A stretch of 64,000 bases of DNA from Comamonadaceae bacterium (GCA_947450695.1 CANFWV010000007.1:1-64000); one strand, 5' to 3'; shown: positions 46,269 to 56,900, numbered from the stretch's first letter. Numbers and translations are program-made. Notes: a model not told the origin generated them from the letters alone.

Positions 46269-47117
46269 TCAAAGCTGACGCGGATCGGTATTGCGCAGCA
46301 CGTCCACCAACGAACGCAAGTGAGCCTTGAGTGGCGCGTAACCAGCATTCAGCTCGAAGGTTTTCTCGTCCATGTAGAGCTTGCGGTTGACTTCAACCTG
46401 AACGCTGTGGCGGTCTTGCTCAGGCGCGCCAAAGCGACGCACCAGCTCCACACCTTTGTAGGGATGGTTCAACGAGACTTGGTAACCGAGGCTGGTGAGG
46501 TGGTCGTGCACAAGCTGCGCCAGCGCTGGGCTGCACGTCGTGTGATCGCGGTTGCCGATCACAAAATCGGCATGCGCTTCGCCCGGAAATTCGGTCGCAT
46601 GACTGGACGCAATCGCCGGCATGGAGTGGCAATTAACGTGGATGCTGTAGCCGTGTTGAGCATGGGCCGCCTCAATCGCCTCAGCCACCGCCGCGTAATA
46701 AGGCTGCCAGCATTTCACAATGCGCGCCTGCACTTCGACGACCGATAGTTTCCGATCGTAAAGTGGGACGCCGTCGTCGGTGGTGCGCCAAATCAAACCC
46801 TTGCCGAGCCTGACTTTCGAGAGGATTTTCGGATCAGTCGCGACGGGGTGAGGCCACGGCGCATCGAGCAAACTTACATCGATCTCAGTCGTGTCTCGGT
46901 TTGCATCCAGGTAGCTGCGCGGAAACATCGCTTCAACCCAGTGCACACCGAGTCCGGAGGCGAAGTCATAGAGCTTGTCCACATGCGTATCTTCGGCGCT
47001 GCGCAGCGCCTGCAAGGTGCAGGCATACGCAAAATCAGCCGGATAGTCCGTGCCACTGTGGGGCGAGTCCAGCACCAGCGGGCCGCTGCCTGGAAGATAA
47101 CGAATGTAGGAAGTCAT
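46269..47117 (-). CDS. N-formylglutamate amidohydrolase-like enzyme
   Basis: A 282-residue HutG/FGase-family zinc hydrolase. PLVLDSPHSGTDYP, DTHVDKLYDF, FPRSYLDANRDTTEIDVSLL, HVNCHSMPA and QVEVNRKLYMDE are family blocks with the metal-binding His and Asp residues. It would release formate and glutamate from N-formylglutamate, but no other hut genes are in the window, so the substrate is inferred. The start is ATG 47117 (MTSYIRYLPGSGP). With the downstream LhgO-like gene it suggests a glutamate/hydroxyglutarate link. Confidence 0.82.
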   Translation of the reverse strand: MTSYIRYLPGSGPLVLDSPHSGTDYPADFAYACTLQALRSAEDTHVDKLYDFASGLGVHWVEAMFPRSYLDANRDTTEIDVSLLDAPWPHPVATDPKILSKVRLGKGLIWRTTDDGVPLYDRKLSVVEVQARIVKCWQPYYAAVAEAIEAAHAQHGYSIHVNCHSMPAIASSHATEFPGEAHADFVIGNRDHTTCSPALAQLVHDHLTSLGYQVSLNHPYKGVELVRRFGAPEQDRHSVQVEVNRKLYMDEKTFELNAGYAPLKAHLRSLVDVLRNTDPRQL

Positions 47118-47285
47118 CTGGCTATTGTGGCCTGTGAGTGAGCCCATCAACAACAAAAGAAAAGCAGATGAGGACGTTTGTCCTACAAGCCATCTCCCCT
47201 GCGGCCGACACTTCCAATCACGGATCTTAAAGACAATCCAACATCAGTTGTTTTCTTAAACGTTCTTTTCATTGAAGGAGTTACT

Positions 47286-47870
47286 GTGAGCAAACACATG
47301 CACAAATATTCAAGCTTGGTTTTGGCCGTTGCAAGTTTAGGTTTGATGGGTTTCGGTGTGGCAGCCCATGCCCAAAGCGCCGGCACATCGTCAAGCATGT
47401 CAAGTACAAATTGGGCGCCTGCCGAAGGTCAACGTTACATCGGCTTGAATGGCGGAAGTACAGATCTGCGTCTTGGCAACAACTCCACCGCCTACGAAAT
47501 CTATGCCGGTGGCATGTGGAACAAGAATTTTGGTTTGGAAGTCGGACTGACTGACTTCGGCAACATTCATCGTCCTGGCAATTCGGTGGATGCTTATGGC
47601 ATCAGTGTCAAGGCTGTCGGTGTGGTGCCCATTTCTGAATCATTCAGTGCTTTTGCCAAACTGGGAACCATGTATACGCGCACCAAGGTGACGGGTACAT
47701 CCAGCGTGCTCAGCGACAACGGCTGGGGAACAACTTACGGTGTTGGCGTGAACTACGACTTCACACGTCAGTTTGCGGCAGTTTTGGAATGGGATCAGAC
47801 AAATCTTAATTTGGCAGGTAGCAGCGATCACATCAACACCACGTCAGTGGGTCTGAAGTACCGGTTCTGA
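47286..47870 (+). CDS. Small outer-membrane beta-barrel protein
   Basis: A 194-residue exported protein. The signal peptide runs to about VAAHAQS, and the mature part is a series of amphipathic strands with Gly/Tyr alternation (YIGLNGGSTDLRLG, AYEIYAGGMWNKNFGLEVGLTDFG) ending in the C-terminal Phe typical of barrels (VGLKYRF). I chose GTG 47286 because AGGAG stands seven bases before it; the frame is open further upstream. It resembles eight-stranded OmpA/OmpW-like barrels. A strong terminator follows, and an OmpR/EnvZ pair lies downstream. Confidence 0.8.
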   Translation: MSKHMHKYSSLVLAVASLGLMGFGVAAHAQSAGTSSSMSSTNWAPAEGQRYIGLNGGSTDLRLGNNSTAYEIYAGGMWNKNFGLEVGLTDFGNIHRPGNSVDAYGISVKAVGVVPISESFSAFAKLGTMYTRTKVTGTSSVLSDNGWGTTYGVGVNYDFTRQFAAVLEWDQTNLNLAGSSDHINTTSVGLKYRF

Positions 47871-47906
47871 CCCATTTGCCATTTCCCATAGGAAGATGGG
47901 GCTTTC

Positions 47907-47940
47907 AGCCTGTCGCTTCAAAAGAGCGACAGGCTTTCGC
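47907..47940 (+). terminator. Intrinsic terminator after the outer-membrane protein gene
   Basis: AGCCTGTCGCT (47907-47917), a 7-nt loop, then AGCGACAGGCT (47925-47935) form a perfect 11-bp stem followed by TTTCG. It is the strongest hairpin in the window and isolates the barrel gene from the response regulator. Confidence 0.78.
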
Positions 47941-48062
47941 GCGCTTGACTTCAATCACCCCTGAAACTTGTGTAACGGAGTGTCAGCGGTGGCCAACAAA
48001 TGCGACAACTGGCCTTTTGTTCCCTCAGAATCAGCCTTGTTACATATAGAAATTTAAGCACT

Positions 48063-48794
48063 ATGTCCCAACTCCACACCCGCGCAGACAAAATTCTGAT
48101 CTTGGATGATGACGCGCGCATTCGTGACTTATTGCGACGCTACCTGACCCAGGAAGGCTTCGAAGTCATTTTGGCCGAAGACAGCAAAGCGCTTAACCGC
48201 ATCATGTTGCGCGACGCGGTCGACTTGATCGTGCTAGACCTCATGATGCCGGGAGAAGATGGTTTGTCGATATGCCGGCGCTTGCGCGCTGCCAACGACC
48301 GCACGCCCATCATCATGCTCACAGCAAAAGGCGAAGACGTCGATCGCATCGTTGGCTTGGAAGTCGGCGCTGACGACTACCTTGCAAAGCCTTTCAATCC
48401 GCGTGAACTGCTGGCCCGCATCCATGCGGTGCTGCGCAGACGACCTGCGGTGGAAGTGCCGGGAGCACCGTCGTCAGATCAAGAGCTTGTCAAGTTCGGC
48501 CCCTTCTCTTTTGACATGGGACTTCGAACCCTGCACAAAAATGGTGAAGAGTTACCTTTGACCACGGGTGAATTCGCCATGCTGAAAACATTGGTGCGGC
48601 ACCCGCGCCAACCACTGTCGCGTGAAAAGTTGGCGCAAATGGCGCGCGGACGCGAGTTTGAGCCCTTTGACCGAAGTCTCGATGTTCAGGTGTCGCGCCT
48701 GCGCAAGCTGATTGAAGTTGATGCCGCAGCGCCTCGCTACATCCAGACGGTCTGGGGTGTTGGCTATGTGTTTGTGCCAGACGGCACGAATTGA
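48063..48794 (+). CDS. OmpR-type response regulator
   Basis: A 243-residue OmpR/PhoB-family regulator. The receiver domain carries ILDDDAR, the phosphorylated D59 (VLDLMMPGEDG), TAKGEDVD and the lysine in DDYLAKPFNP. The C-terminal winged helix (LTTGEFAMLKTLVRHPRQPLSREKL, DVQVSRLRKLIE) follows. The start is ATG 48063. The sequence is close to OmpR. Neighbouring genes are an outer-membrane barrel and an EnvZ-like kinase, so osmotic or envelope control of porins is likely. Confidence 0.92.
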   Translation: MSQLHTRADKILILDDDARIRDLLRRYLTQEGFEVILAEDSKALNRIMLRDAVDLIVLDLMMPGEDGLSICRRLRAANDRTPIIMLTAKGEDVDRIVGLEVGADDYLAKPFNPRELLARIHAVLRRRPAVEVPGAPSSDQELVKFGPFSFDMGLRTLHKNGEELPLTTGEFAMLKTLVRHPRQPLSREKLAQMARGREFEPFDRSLDVQVSRLRKLIEVDAAAPRYIQTVWGVGYVFVPDGTN

Positions 48795-48912
48795 CAAGTC
48801 CAATACAACCGATACAGGTGACAACAGGCTATCGGCGCTAAGTCGCGAAGACTTCAGCGGCACAATGCACTGGTTGACTCATCAAATAATTCCTGTTCAC
48901 CCGGATCCCAAA

Positions 48913-50298
48913 ATGAGTACGCGGCACCAGAGTATTCTGGAAAATACACCTGCACCGCTAGACGCGTTGCCAACGCCAGGCGTGAGCTTGTTTTGGCGTA
49001 CGTTTTTCTTTCTGGCCGTGCTGCTGCTGGTGTCCATCGTGACGTGGCTTCAAACATTTAGCTCGCTTGAGTCAGAACCACGAGCGATTCAAAATGCCCA
49101 ACAAATTGCATCGCTGGTAAACCTCAGCCAAGCGGGACTGCGATACGCGGACGCCATTGCCCGGGTTTCACTGATCAAAACCCTGGCGGAACAAGAAGGC
49201 GTACGTATTTCGCCGCGCAAGTCCAGCGACCGCTTTATACCGCTGGGGACGGACACCCTGAGTCTGCGCATCAGCGAAGAGCTTTATAAACGCATGGGCA
49301 GCAGCACCGTGGTGGCGAAGTCTGTCAATGGGCAGCCAGGTTTGTGGGTTGGTTTTCACATTGAAGAAGATGCCTACTGGCTGCAGACAGATCTGGAACG
49401 GGTCGGCCCCGCACGCACCAGCACATGGGCCATTTGGTTGACGACGGCGGCATTGTTGTCGCTGGCTGGCGCGGTCTTCATTGCCGGGCTGATCAATCGG
49501 CCACTTAAGCAACTCTCTTATGCAGCAGGGCGAATGCGCGAAGGCGATTTTGACGCCAGCCTGCTGGACGAACAAGCCACCACAAGCGAAATTCGTGAAG
49601 TCAATATCGGCTTTAACCGCATGGCAGAACAGCTGTCAAAAATGGAGACCGACCGCGCCATTATGATGGCGGGCATCTCACATGACCTGCGCACACCGCT
49701 GGCACGTCTGCGTCTAGAAACCGAGATGAGTGTCAGCGACGAGAGTGCCCGCGCTCACATGGCTGCCGACATCAGCCAGCTCGACGCCATCATCGACAAG
49801 TTCATGGATTACGCACGGCCAGACCAGACGAAACTTGAAAGCTTTCAACTGAACGCCATTGTGGAAGCAGCGATATACACCGTGGCCGACAACATAGATT
49901 TGCATGTCAGCGTCCAGATCCCGCCTGAGCTGACAGTCAACGCAGACAAGGTGGAGTTATTGCGCGTCATCACCAACTTATTGGAAAATTCCCGCCGTTA
50001 CGGGAAAAGCCCCGGAGCGTCATTCGCCACGGTAGAAATAACAGCGAAGGTGAATGGCCAATGGGTACAACTGAAAATTTTGGACCACGGTCCAGGTGTG
50101 CCTGAAGACAGCTTGCGAAAGTTGACACGGCCGTTTTATCGCGGCGATGCGGCACGGACATCCGCCACCGGCGCTGGCTTGGGCTTGGCCATTGTTGAAA
50201 AAACCATCATCAGCATGGGGGGCGTATTTTCACTCGCGAATTCCGACACAGGTGGTCTGGCCGCTCACATCAAATTACGCAAAGGCTTAATCAGCTGA
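48913..50298 (+). CDS. EnvZ-like sensor histidine kinase
   Basis: A 461-residue kinase. Membrane helices lie at about 28-48 and 172-194 with a periplasmic domain between. These are followed by HAMP, the phospho-acceptor H257 (AGISHDLRTPLARLRLE), N box (NLLENSRRYG), and the G boxes DHGPGVP and GAGLGLAI. The start is uncertain: ATG 48913 is used, but ATG 48865 (MHWLTHQI) is possible. The frame is open back into the regulator gene. It pairs with the upstream OmpR-type regulator. Confidence 0.88.
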   Translation: MSTRHQSILENTPAPLDALPTPGVSLFWRTFFFLAVLLLVSIVTWLQTFSSLESEPRAIQNAQQIASLVNLSQAGLRYADAIARVSLIKTLAEQEGVRISPRKSSDRFIPLGTDTLSLRISEELYKRMGSSTVVAKSVNGQPGLWVGFHIEEDAYWLQTDLERVGPARTSTWAIWLTTAALLSLAGAVFIAGLINRPLKQLSYAAGRMREGDFDASLLDEQATTSEIREVNIGFNRMAEQLSKMETDRAIMMAGISHDLRTPLARLRLETEMSVSDESARAHMAADISQLDAIIDKFMDYARPDQTKLESFQLNAIVEAAIYTVADNIDLHVSVQIPPELTVNADKVELLRVITNLLENSRRYGKSPGASFATVEITAKVNGQWVQLKILDHGPGVPEDSLRKLTRPFYRGDAARTSATGAGLGLAIVEKTIISMGGVFSLANSDTGGLAAHIKLRKGLIS

Positions 50299-51270
50299 GA
50301 TTTTAGCGTCCGTGACCACCTTCTGCCAACGGGCTACGTCGCTCTTGATCAATGCTTCAAGTTGCGCTGGCGTGCTGCTTCGAATCGTCAGCCCTTGCTT
50401 GGCTAGCGCGGACTTCACCTCGTCCATATTGAGGACTTCAATGAAGTCACGATTGAGCCGTGCGACCAAGTCGGCTGGTGTCTTTGCCGGTGCCAGCACG
50501 CCGAACCACGCATCGACACTGTCCATGACATCAATGCCTTGCTCTTTGAACGTGGGCACATTCGGTGCCAGTGGGCTGCGAACCTGACCGCTCACCGCCA
50601 GCTCACGTATTTTCCCGCCATCGATGAGCGGGCGTAAGGAGTGACTCGTGGCAATCATCATCTCTACTTGCCCCCCTGCCAGGTCAGTCAATGCACCTTG
50701 GATTCCCTTATAGGGAATATGCATGGCGCTGAGCCCGTATTGCGTCTTGAGCAACTCCATGGCCAGATGGTGTGGTGTCCCATTGCCAGGTGTCGCGTAA
50801 TTGATCTTGCCATTGCTCTTTTTAATCAGTGCAATCATGGAAACCATGTCCTTGGCCGGCACACTCGGATGCACGGCGAATGAGTACCCCCCCTCCGCCA
50901 ACTTCGCCACCGGTGCAAAGTCAGCATTCGGGTCATAAGGCAACTTTTTGTACAGCGCCGGCGTCATCGTGAATGAGTTGATCGCCATCAACAGCGTGTG
51001 TCCATCCGGTGCAGCAGCCGCCACTTGAGCCGCGCCAATATTGCCGCTAGCACCAGGCTTGTTGTCAATCACCACAGGGTAACCCCAGCGTGCCGAGAGC
51101 TTGGGGGCCATCAGTCGGGCGATGATGTCGCTGCCACTGCTGGGGGTAAAGGGAACGACCAGCGTGATCGCCTTGCTGGGGAATGGCGCGCTAGTCTGAG
51201 CGTGAACCAAGCCGGGACCACCGGCCAGCACGGCCACAGCCGCGAAGAGCATCGAATTTATTAATTTCAT
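50287..51270 (-). CDS. Bug/TctC-family tripartite tricarboxylate transporter receptor
   Basis: A 327-residue periplasmic receptor with a signal peptide ending near GLVHAQ. Family blocks are PFPSKAITLVVPFTPSSGSDIIARLMAPKLS, VVIDNKPGASGNIGAAQVA and INYATPGNGTPHH. These receptors are very numerous in Burkholderiales and bind small carboxylates or amides. No TctA/TctB membrane genes are adjacent, so it may be an orphan sensor or use a distant transporter. It follows the ACMSD-like amidohydrolase by 37 bp and overlaps the kinase gene end by 12 bp. Confidence 0.88.
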   Translation of the reverse strand: MKLINSMLFAAVAVLAGGPGLVHAQTSAPFPSKAITLVVPFTPSSGSDIIARLMAPKLSARWGYPVVIDNKPGASGNIGAAQVAAAAPDGHTLLMAINSFTMTPALYKKLPYDPNADFAPVAKLAEGGYSFAVHPSVPAKDMVSMIALIKKSNGKINYATPGNGTPHHLAMELLKTQYGLSAMHIPYKGIQGALTDLAGGQVEMMIATSHSLRPLIDGGKIRELAVSGQVRSPLAPNVPTFKEQGIDVMDSVDAWFGVLAPAKTPADLVARLNRDFIEVLNMDEVKSALAKQGLTIRSSTPAQLEALIKSDVARWQKVVTDAKISAD

Positions 51271-51307
51271 AGGACAGTCGCCTCGTCAAAAACCAGTTCC
51301 GATTGCC

Positions 51308-52333
51308 TTAGCAAAGATGTGGCAAGCCCAGTAACTTGAAGGCATTGCCAAAGTAGATCTTGCGCGCGTCATCGGCATCGAGATCAAGATCCTCAATAGA
51401 CCGAATGCCTTCGCGAATGAACATTGGACCTTCTTCAGGGTCAAATGGACAATCGCTGGCAAATACCACTTTGTCCGCCCCAAAAAAGTCAAGACCACAG
51501 CGCAGTGCCGAGCTTGAACCGCCCAACACGGTATCGCCGTAAAACATCTTGAAATAGTCGATGGGCGGCTTAGACAAAGACGCCAACACAGCAGATTCCG
51601 AGCCATCGTCACTGCGGCTGCCCAATTGCGCCCACAACGTTTCAGCACGACCCGAAAAATAAGGCAGCATGCCGCCGCAGTGGTGCGTGATCAATCGCAA
51701 TGCAGGCAAGCGCTCCAGCAGGCCAGAGAACACCATGCGCGACATGGCCACGCTGGTTTCAACCGGCCAGCCTAGCACTTGCCAAATTTCGTACTTAGAT
51801 TTGTCTTCGTTGGCGTAATCAGGCTTCGACGCTGGCCGCGTCGGGTGCATCCACACCGGCATGTTGTGCTTGTGGGTGATGCGCTCAAAAATTTGAAAAA
51901 TCTCTGGCTCGTCCAATGCACGGCCGTTGACGTTGGTCAAAATCTGAACGCCCTTAGCGCCCAGTTTTTCAATCGCATAGTCCATTTCCAACAGCGCTGC
52001 CGCCGGATTGTTCATCGGCAATGAGGCCACGAAGGTAGGGAATTTATCTGGCCAACGACGGCAAATCTCAGCCATGCCTTCATTGGCAACGCGAGCGAAT
52101 TCAGGTGATACATCGGGACCACCCAGCATCTCTGGGGACGGCACCGCCAAGGAAATCACCTGCTGCACTTCAGGCCATGCATTGAGCATCTCCACGCGCG
52201 CTTCCATGTCCCACAGCATGCGCAAATTACTCATGCGACGGATCATGCCCGGCTCTTTACCGTGTTTCTTCACCAGTTCCAAGTAGGACGGTGGCATCAC
52301 GTGGTTGTAAATGTCTATCTTGGTTTGCTTCAA
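51308..52333 (-). CDS. ACMSD-like amidohydrolase (amidohydrolase 2 family), TTG start
   Basis: A 341-residue TIM-barrel hydrolase/decarboxylase-like protein beginning LKQTKIDIYNHVMPPSYLELV. Expected metal residues: the family's N-terminal HxH is here YxH (IDIYNH), while the later ones (MHPTRP, THHCGGMLPYFSGR, FASDCPFDPEEG) are present. Relatives decarboxylate or hydrolyse aromatic-ring products. TTG 52333, with AGGGG seven bases upstream, gives the family N-terminus; an upstream ATG (52414) adds 27 unlike residues. It forms a pair with the Bug receptor. The substrate is unknown. Confidence 0.78.
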   Translation of the reverse strand: MKQTKIDIYNHVMPPSYLELVKKHGKEPGMIRRMSNLRMLWDMEARVEMLNAWPEVQQVISLAVPSPEMLGGPDVSPEFARVANEGMAEICRRWPDKFPTFVASLPMNNPAAALLEMDYAIEKLGAKGVQILTNVNGRALDEPEIFQIFERITHKHNMPVWMHPTRPASKPDYANEDKSKYEIWQVLGWPVETSVAMSRMVFSGLLERLPALRLITHHCGGMLPYFSGRAETLWAQLGSRSDDGSESAVLASLSKPPIDYFKMFYGDTVLGGSSSALRCGLDFFGADKVVFASDCPFDPEEGPMFIREGIRSIEDLDLDADDARKIYFGNAFKLLGLPHLC

Positions 52334-52461
52334 TGTAAGCCCCTTGCTGATGAAACTGTTTAACCCACGCTGGCACTCTTTATTTAGGGCACGAATGATG
52401 CTGTAGGCGTCCATTTGTCATGGCGGATCTGCATGGTATTTTCAGCGAGCGATCTCCGGGA

Positions 52462-52499
52462 GATAGCAAATCCATCCAACTGATAGCAAATATGTATCA
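52462..52499. promoter_or_regulatory. Direct and inverted repeats upstream of the amidohydrolase/Bug pair
   Basis: GATAGCAAAT occurs at 52462-52471 and again at 52482-52491, exactly 20 bp apart (two helical turns). The second copy is part of the dyad TGATA-9-TATCA (52481-52499). The gap 52415-52530 contains nothing else, so this looks like an operator for the minus-strand pair or the start of an unseen regulator site. Confidence 0.5.
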
Positions 52500-52530
52500 G
52501 AGCAGATCATGCTTGCCCCTCGCAGAGGAT

Positions 52531-53052
52531 TTATTGGCCATGCAACAACACAACCGCCCTCGCCTCCATGCTCAGGCCTTCACCGACGGGTCCCATCTTT
52601 TCGGCCGTCTTCGCTTTGACATTCACTTGGTCAAACGCCAGGCCTAGCGCGTCTGCAATGCGGCGCTGCATAGCCGGAATATGTGCCGCCAATTTAGGCG
52701 CTTGCGCGATCACCGTGCTGTCGACATTGCCAATCAACCAGCCTTTTTCACGCACACGTCTTGCCGCTTCAATCAACAAAACGATGGAGTCGGCGCCCTT
52801 GAATTGAGCGTCAGTGTCCGGGAAATGCCGGCCAATATCGCCCAAAGCAGCCGCACCCAACAGTCCGTCGGTGATGGCGTGCAACAACACGTCTGCATCC
52901 GAATGCCCCAACAAGCCGCGATCGTAAGGCACGTGCACCCCGCCAATGATCAGTGGCCGACCGGCCACCAATGCATGCGTGTCCCAGCCTTCGCCGATAC
53001 GGAAACGCGGAACGGATGGCAGCAATGGCGAGGCGGGTTCAGGCGATGTCAT
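52531..53052 (-). CDS. ispF: 2-C-methyl-D-erythritol 2,4-cyclodiphosphate synthase
   Basis: A 173-residue MEP-pathway enzyme. The zinc-binding [36 protein letters not shown] and C-terminal [17 protein letters not shown] segments are diagnostic. The N-terminus is about ten residues longer than in E. coli. It follows ispD by 34 bp, the usual ispDF arrangement. Confidence 0.95.
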   Translation of the reverse strand: MTSPEPASPLLPSVPRFRIGEGWDTHALVAGRPLIIGGVHVPYDRGLLGHSDADVLLHAITDGLLGAAALGDIGRHFPDTDAQFKGADSIVLLIEAARRVREKGWLIGNVDSTVIAQAPKLAAHIPAMQRRIADALGLAFDQVNVKAKTAEKMGPVGEGLSMEARAVVLLHGQ

Positions 53053-53086
53053 GAGGTCTTGAGTCTTGAGAAAGGCGTGGTTTAGA

Positions 53087-53887
53087 TCAGCCTTGCCGGC
53101 TCAGCAATATGGCTTCAGCCAAAGCAAAGTCTTCAGGATAAGTGATCTTGATATTTTGGGCGCTCCCGCGAACCAGTTTGGGCGAGAAGCCCAAGGCTTC
53201 CATCGCGCTGGATTCGTCGGTCACGGCGAGTCCGCTTTTCACTGCTTGCTCCAGTGCCTGCAGCAAGGCACCGATGCGAAACATTTGCGGCGTTTGCGCC
53301 AGCCACTTGCCGGCTCGGTCCAAGGTGACGCTGACCCTTGTACCGTTAACATCCAGGCGTTCACACTTGAGGGTGTCCGCCAAGGGCTGAGCCAATAAAC
53401 CGCCGACCGCGTCGTCACTGCAGCTGGTGATCAATGCTTGAATTTGAGTGGCGGTGATCAGGCAACGGGCCGCATCGTGCACCAACACCCAGTCGTTAGC
53501 GTTTGCCGCGCCGGGCGTGTTTAGCAATGCTTTAAGGCCATTTTGTACGGAGGCCGCCCGGGTCGCGCCACCGGCAGGCAGCAGAACTTCACCCTCCGCG
53601 TTAAAGCCGGGAAAGACGTCCTCAAAGGCGCTGTCATCCGGGGAGATCACCACCCACAGTCCTGCCAAAGCGGGCCTTAGCGCCCGAAAGGCCTCGACCG
53701 TGTGGATGATCATCGATGTGCCGGCGATCGGCTGGTATTGCTTGGGCAAACCGGAAACGCCATCAGCACTGGGCAAGCAGGCGCGAGCACCTTGCCCAGC
53801 ACAAGGAATCAAGACGAAAATCCGCGCTGACGCCTGCGCATCTTGAAAGGCGGGGGAATTCCGGGATTTTTCTGCGTTCTCGTTCAT
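53087..53887 (-). CDS. ispD: 2-C-methyl-D-erythritol 4-phosphate cytidylyltransferase
   Basis: A 266-residue MEP-pathway cytidylyltransferase. [10 protein letters not shown]...[14 protein letters not shown] corresponds to the CTP-binding N-terminal loop, with about ten extra residues between its two halves. [37 protein letters not shown] and [11 protein letters not shown] complete the family signature. The first 28 residues precede the conserved domain, so the true start might be slightly later, though no better ATG is seen. It is divergent from mfd. Confidence 0.93.
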   Translation of the reverse strand: MNENAEKSRNSPAFQDAQASARIFVLIPCAGQGARACLPSADGVSGLPKQYQPIAGTSMIIHTVEAFRALRPALAGLWVVISPDDSAFEDVFPGFNAEGEVLLPAGGATRAASVQNGLKALLNTPGAANANDWVLVHDAARCLITATQIQALITSCSDDAVGGLLAQPLADTLKCERLDVNGTRVSVTLDRAGKWLAQTPQMFRIGALLQALEQAVKSGLAVTDESSAMEALGFSPKLVRGSAQNIKITYPEDFALAEAILLSRQG

Positions 53888-53994
53888 AAGTTCATCATAG
53901 ATTCTAAAATCGCGTCAGCACCCCCATTCATCTGTTTGGGGGTTTTTGGTATTGGCGCTGCCTACAGTCCTTCTTCTGGTGTTTCTGAGTACCC

Positions 53995-56900
53995 ATGGAT
54001 TTACCCAAACTCGTTCCAGGCAAACGCTTCACGTTGCCCCAACCTGTCGGCTCGGCCGACGCTCTCTTGCTGGCCCGGCTAGGCCTGCGCGAAAAAGCGC
54101 AAGGCAAACTCACGGCCATCATCACGCCGGATGCGACCACGGCTCAACGGCTGCTCGACGAATTGGTGTTTTTTGCCCCTGAGCTGCGCTGTGTCATGTT
54201 CCCCGACTGGGAAACCCTGCCGTACGACCCCTTTTCGCCGCACCAAGATTTGATCAGCGAGCGGCTGGCGACGCTCTGGCGCATCAGCCAGCGCGACAAA
54301 GACACCGGCGCTGACTTGGTGATCGTGCCCGCCACCACCGCGCTGTACCGGCTTGCGCCACCGAGCTTTTTGGCCGGCTACACCTTTGAGTTCAAGGTCA
54401 AACAAAAACTCGACGAAGCCAAGCTCAAGGCACAACTCACGCTGGCCGGCTACAGCCATGTCACCCAAGTGGTCAGCCCCGGGGAATACGCCGTGCGCGG
54501 CGGCCTGATTGACTTGTTCCCAATGGGCTCGCTGGTGCCTTACCGGGTGGACTTGTTCGACGACGAAGTCGACTCTATCCGAACCTTTGACCCGGACAGC
54601 CAACGCAGTCTGTACCCGGTGCCCGAAGTACGGCTGTTGCCAGGCCGTGAATTTCCGATGGACGACGACGCCCGCGCCAAGTTCAGAAGCCGCTGGCGTG
54701 AACTGCTTGACGGCGACCCGACCAAAAGTCGCATCTACAAAGACATGGGCAATGGCGTGGCCACAGCCGGCATCGAATATTACTTGCCGCTGTTTTTTGA
54801 AGAAACCGCCACCGTCTTTGACTACCTTGGCAGCCGCCCGGATGACGCGACTGTCGTGCTGCATGGCGATCTTGAGCCGGCGTTTCAACGCTTCTGGCAA
54901 GACACCAAAGACCGTTACCGCTTGGTGCAAGGCGTACCCGAAAGGCCAGCGCTGCCACCGGAATCTTTGTTCCTCGGCATTGAAGAGTTCTACGCCCGGG
55001 CCAACCATTACCCGCAACTCGCCTTGCGGGCTTCGGTGTCGGATGTGGCCGACAGCGCGCACTTTCAAAAGCTGCCCGCCATGGCCGTGGTCCGCGGCGC
55101 GGAAGACCCGCTCGGCCAACTCAAAAAACACATTGCCGGCACGGCGCATCGCGTCCTGATCTTGGCCGAGAGTGACGGCCGACGCGAAAGCCTGCTCGAC
55201 TTTTTACGCGCCAGCAGTGTCAGTCCCCCGGCCTTCGACTCGCTAGAAGACTTTCAGACCAGCCCCGAAAAGCTAGGCATCGCCACGGCGGCACTTGCGG
55301 AGGGCTTCAGCTGGCCCGAAGAAGCCATTGACTTTGTCACCGAAACAGAGCTCTTTGCCGCCGGCGTGACCATTCGCCGTCGCAACAAAAAGCAAGAACA
55401 AGTCAGCGATGTTGAAGCGCTGATCAAAGACCTGTCCGAACTCAACGTGGGTGACCCTGTGGTTCACAGCGCGCACGGCATTGGCCGCTACAAAGGCCTC
55501 ATCAACATGGATTTGGGCCAAGGACCTAGCGAGTTTTTGCACCTGCAATATGCCGATGACGCCACACTCTATGTGCCGGTCGGACAACTGCACCAGATCA
55601 GCCGCTACACCGGCGTCAGTGCCGACGAAGCCCCTCTGCACCGCTTGGGCAGTGGCCAGTGGGAAAAAGCCAAACGACGCGCGGCCGAACAGGTGCGGGA
55701 TTCAGCCGCCGAGCTGCTGAACATTTACGCCCGCCGCGCCGCCCGCGAAGGCCATGCGTTTCGCTACTCGCCTAATGACTACGAAACCTTTTCCAACGAC
55801 TTTGGCTTTGAAGAAACCGCAGACCAGCGGGCCGCCATTCACGCGGTGATTCAAGACATGATCAGCCCGCGCCCGATGGACCGGTTGATCTGCGGCGACG
55901 TGGGTTTTGGCAAGACAGAAGTCGCCTTACGCGCTGCCTTTATCGCCATCACCGGCGGCAAACAAGTTGCCCTGCTGGCGCCGACCACGCTGCTGGCGGA
56001 GCAGCATTACCAAACCCTGGTCGACCGCTTTTCCAAGTGGCCGGTGAAGGTGGCTGAGATGAGTCGTTTTCGGTCAGCAAAAGAAATTACTGCCGCCATG
56101 AAGGGCATTGCCGACGGCACGGTGGACATCGTCGTCGGCACGCACAAGCTGCTGAGCAAGGAAGCGAAGTTCCAACGTTTGGGTCTACTGATCATTGACG
56201 AAGAGCATCGTTTTGGCGTGCGCCACAAAGAAACCATGAAAGCGTTTCGCGCCGAGGTCGACGTACTGACGATGACCGCCACGCCGATCCCGCGCACACT
56301 GGGCATGGCCCTCGAGGGCCTGCGCGACTTGAGCGTGATCGCCACCGCACCGCAGCGCCGTCTCGCGATCAAAACCTTTGTCCGCAGCGAAAGCAATGGC
56401 GTGATTCGAGAAGCCGTGCTGCGCGAACTCAAGCGCGGTGGTCAGGTTTACTTTTTGCACAACGAGGTCGACACGATCCAGAACCGGCGCGAGAAGCTGG
56501 AAGCCTTGCTGCCTGAAGCACGCATCGCGGTAGCGCACGGCCAGATGCCCGAGCGCGAACTCGAAAAGGTCATGAAAGACTTTGTCGCGCAGCGCTACAA
56601 CCTGCTGCTGTGCTCGACCATCATCGAGACCGGCATCGACGTGCCGACCGCCAACACCATCGTCATGGCGCGCGCTGACAAGTTCGGTCTGGCGCAGCTG
56701 CACCAGCTGCGCGGCCGCGTGGGCCGCAGCCACCACCAAGCCTATGCCTACCTGATGGTGCCCGACCTTGAGGGCTTGACGAAGCAGGCCAGCCAGCGGC
56801 TCGACGCCATCCAGCAAATGGAAGAACTTGGCTCCGGTTTTTACCTGGCCATGCACGACCTAGAGATTCGCGGTGCCGGCGAAGTGCTGGGCGAAAACCA

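Noticed and set aside
54079-55149. 356-codon minus-strand frame opposite the mfd N-terminus
   Set aside because: Mirrors the mfd coding frame; no independent evidence of coding.
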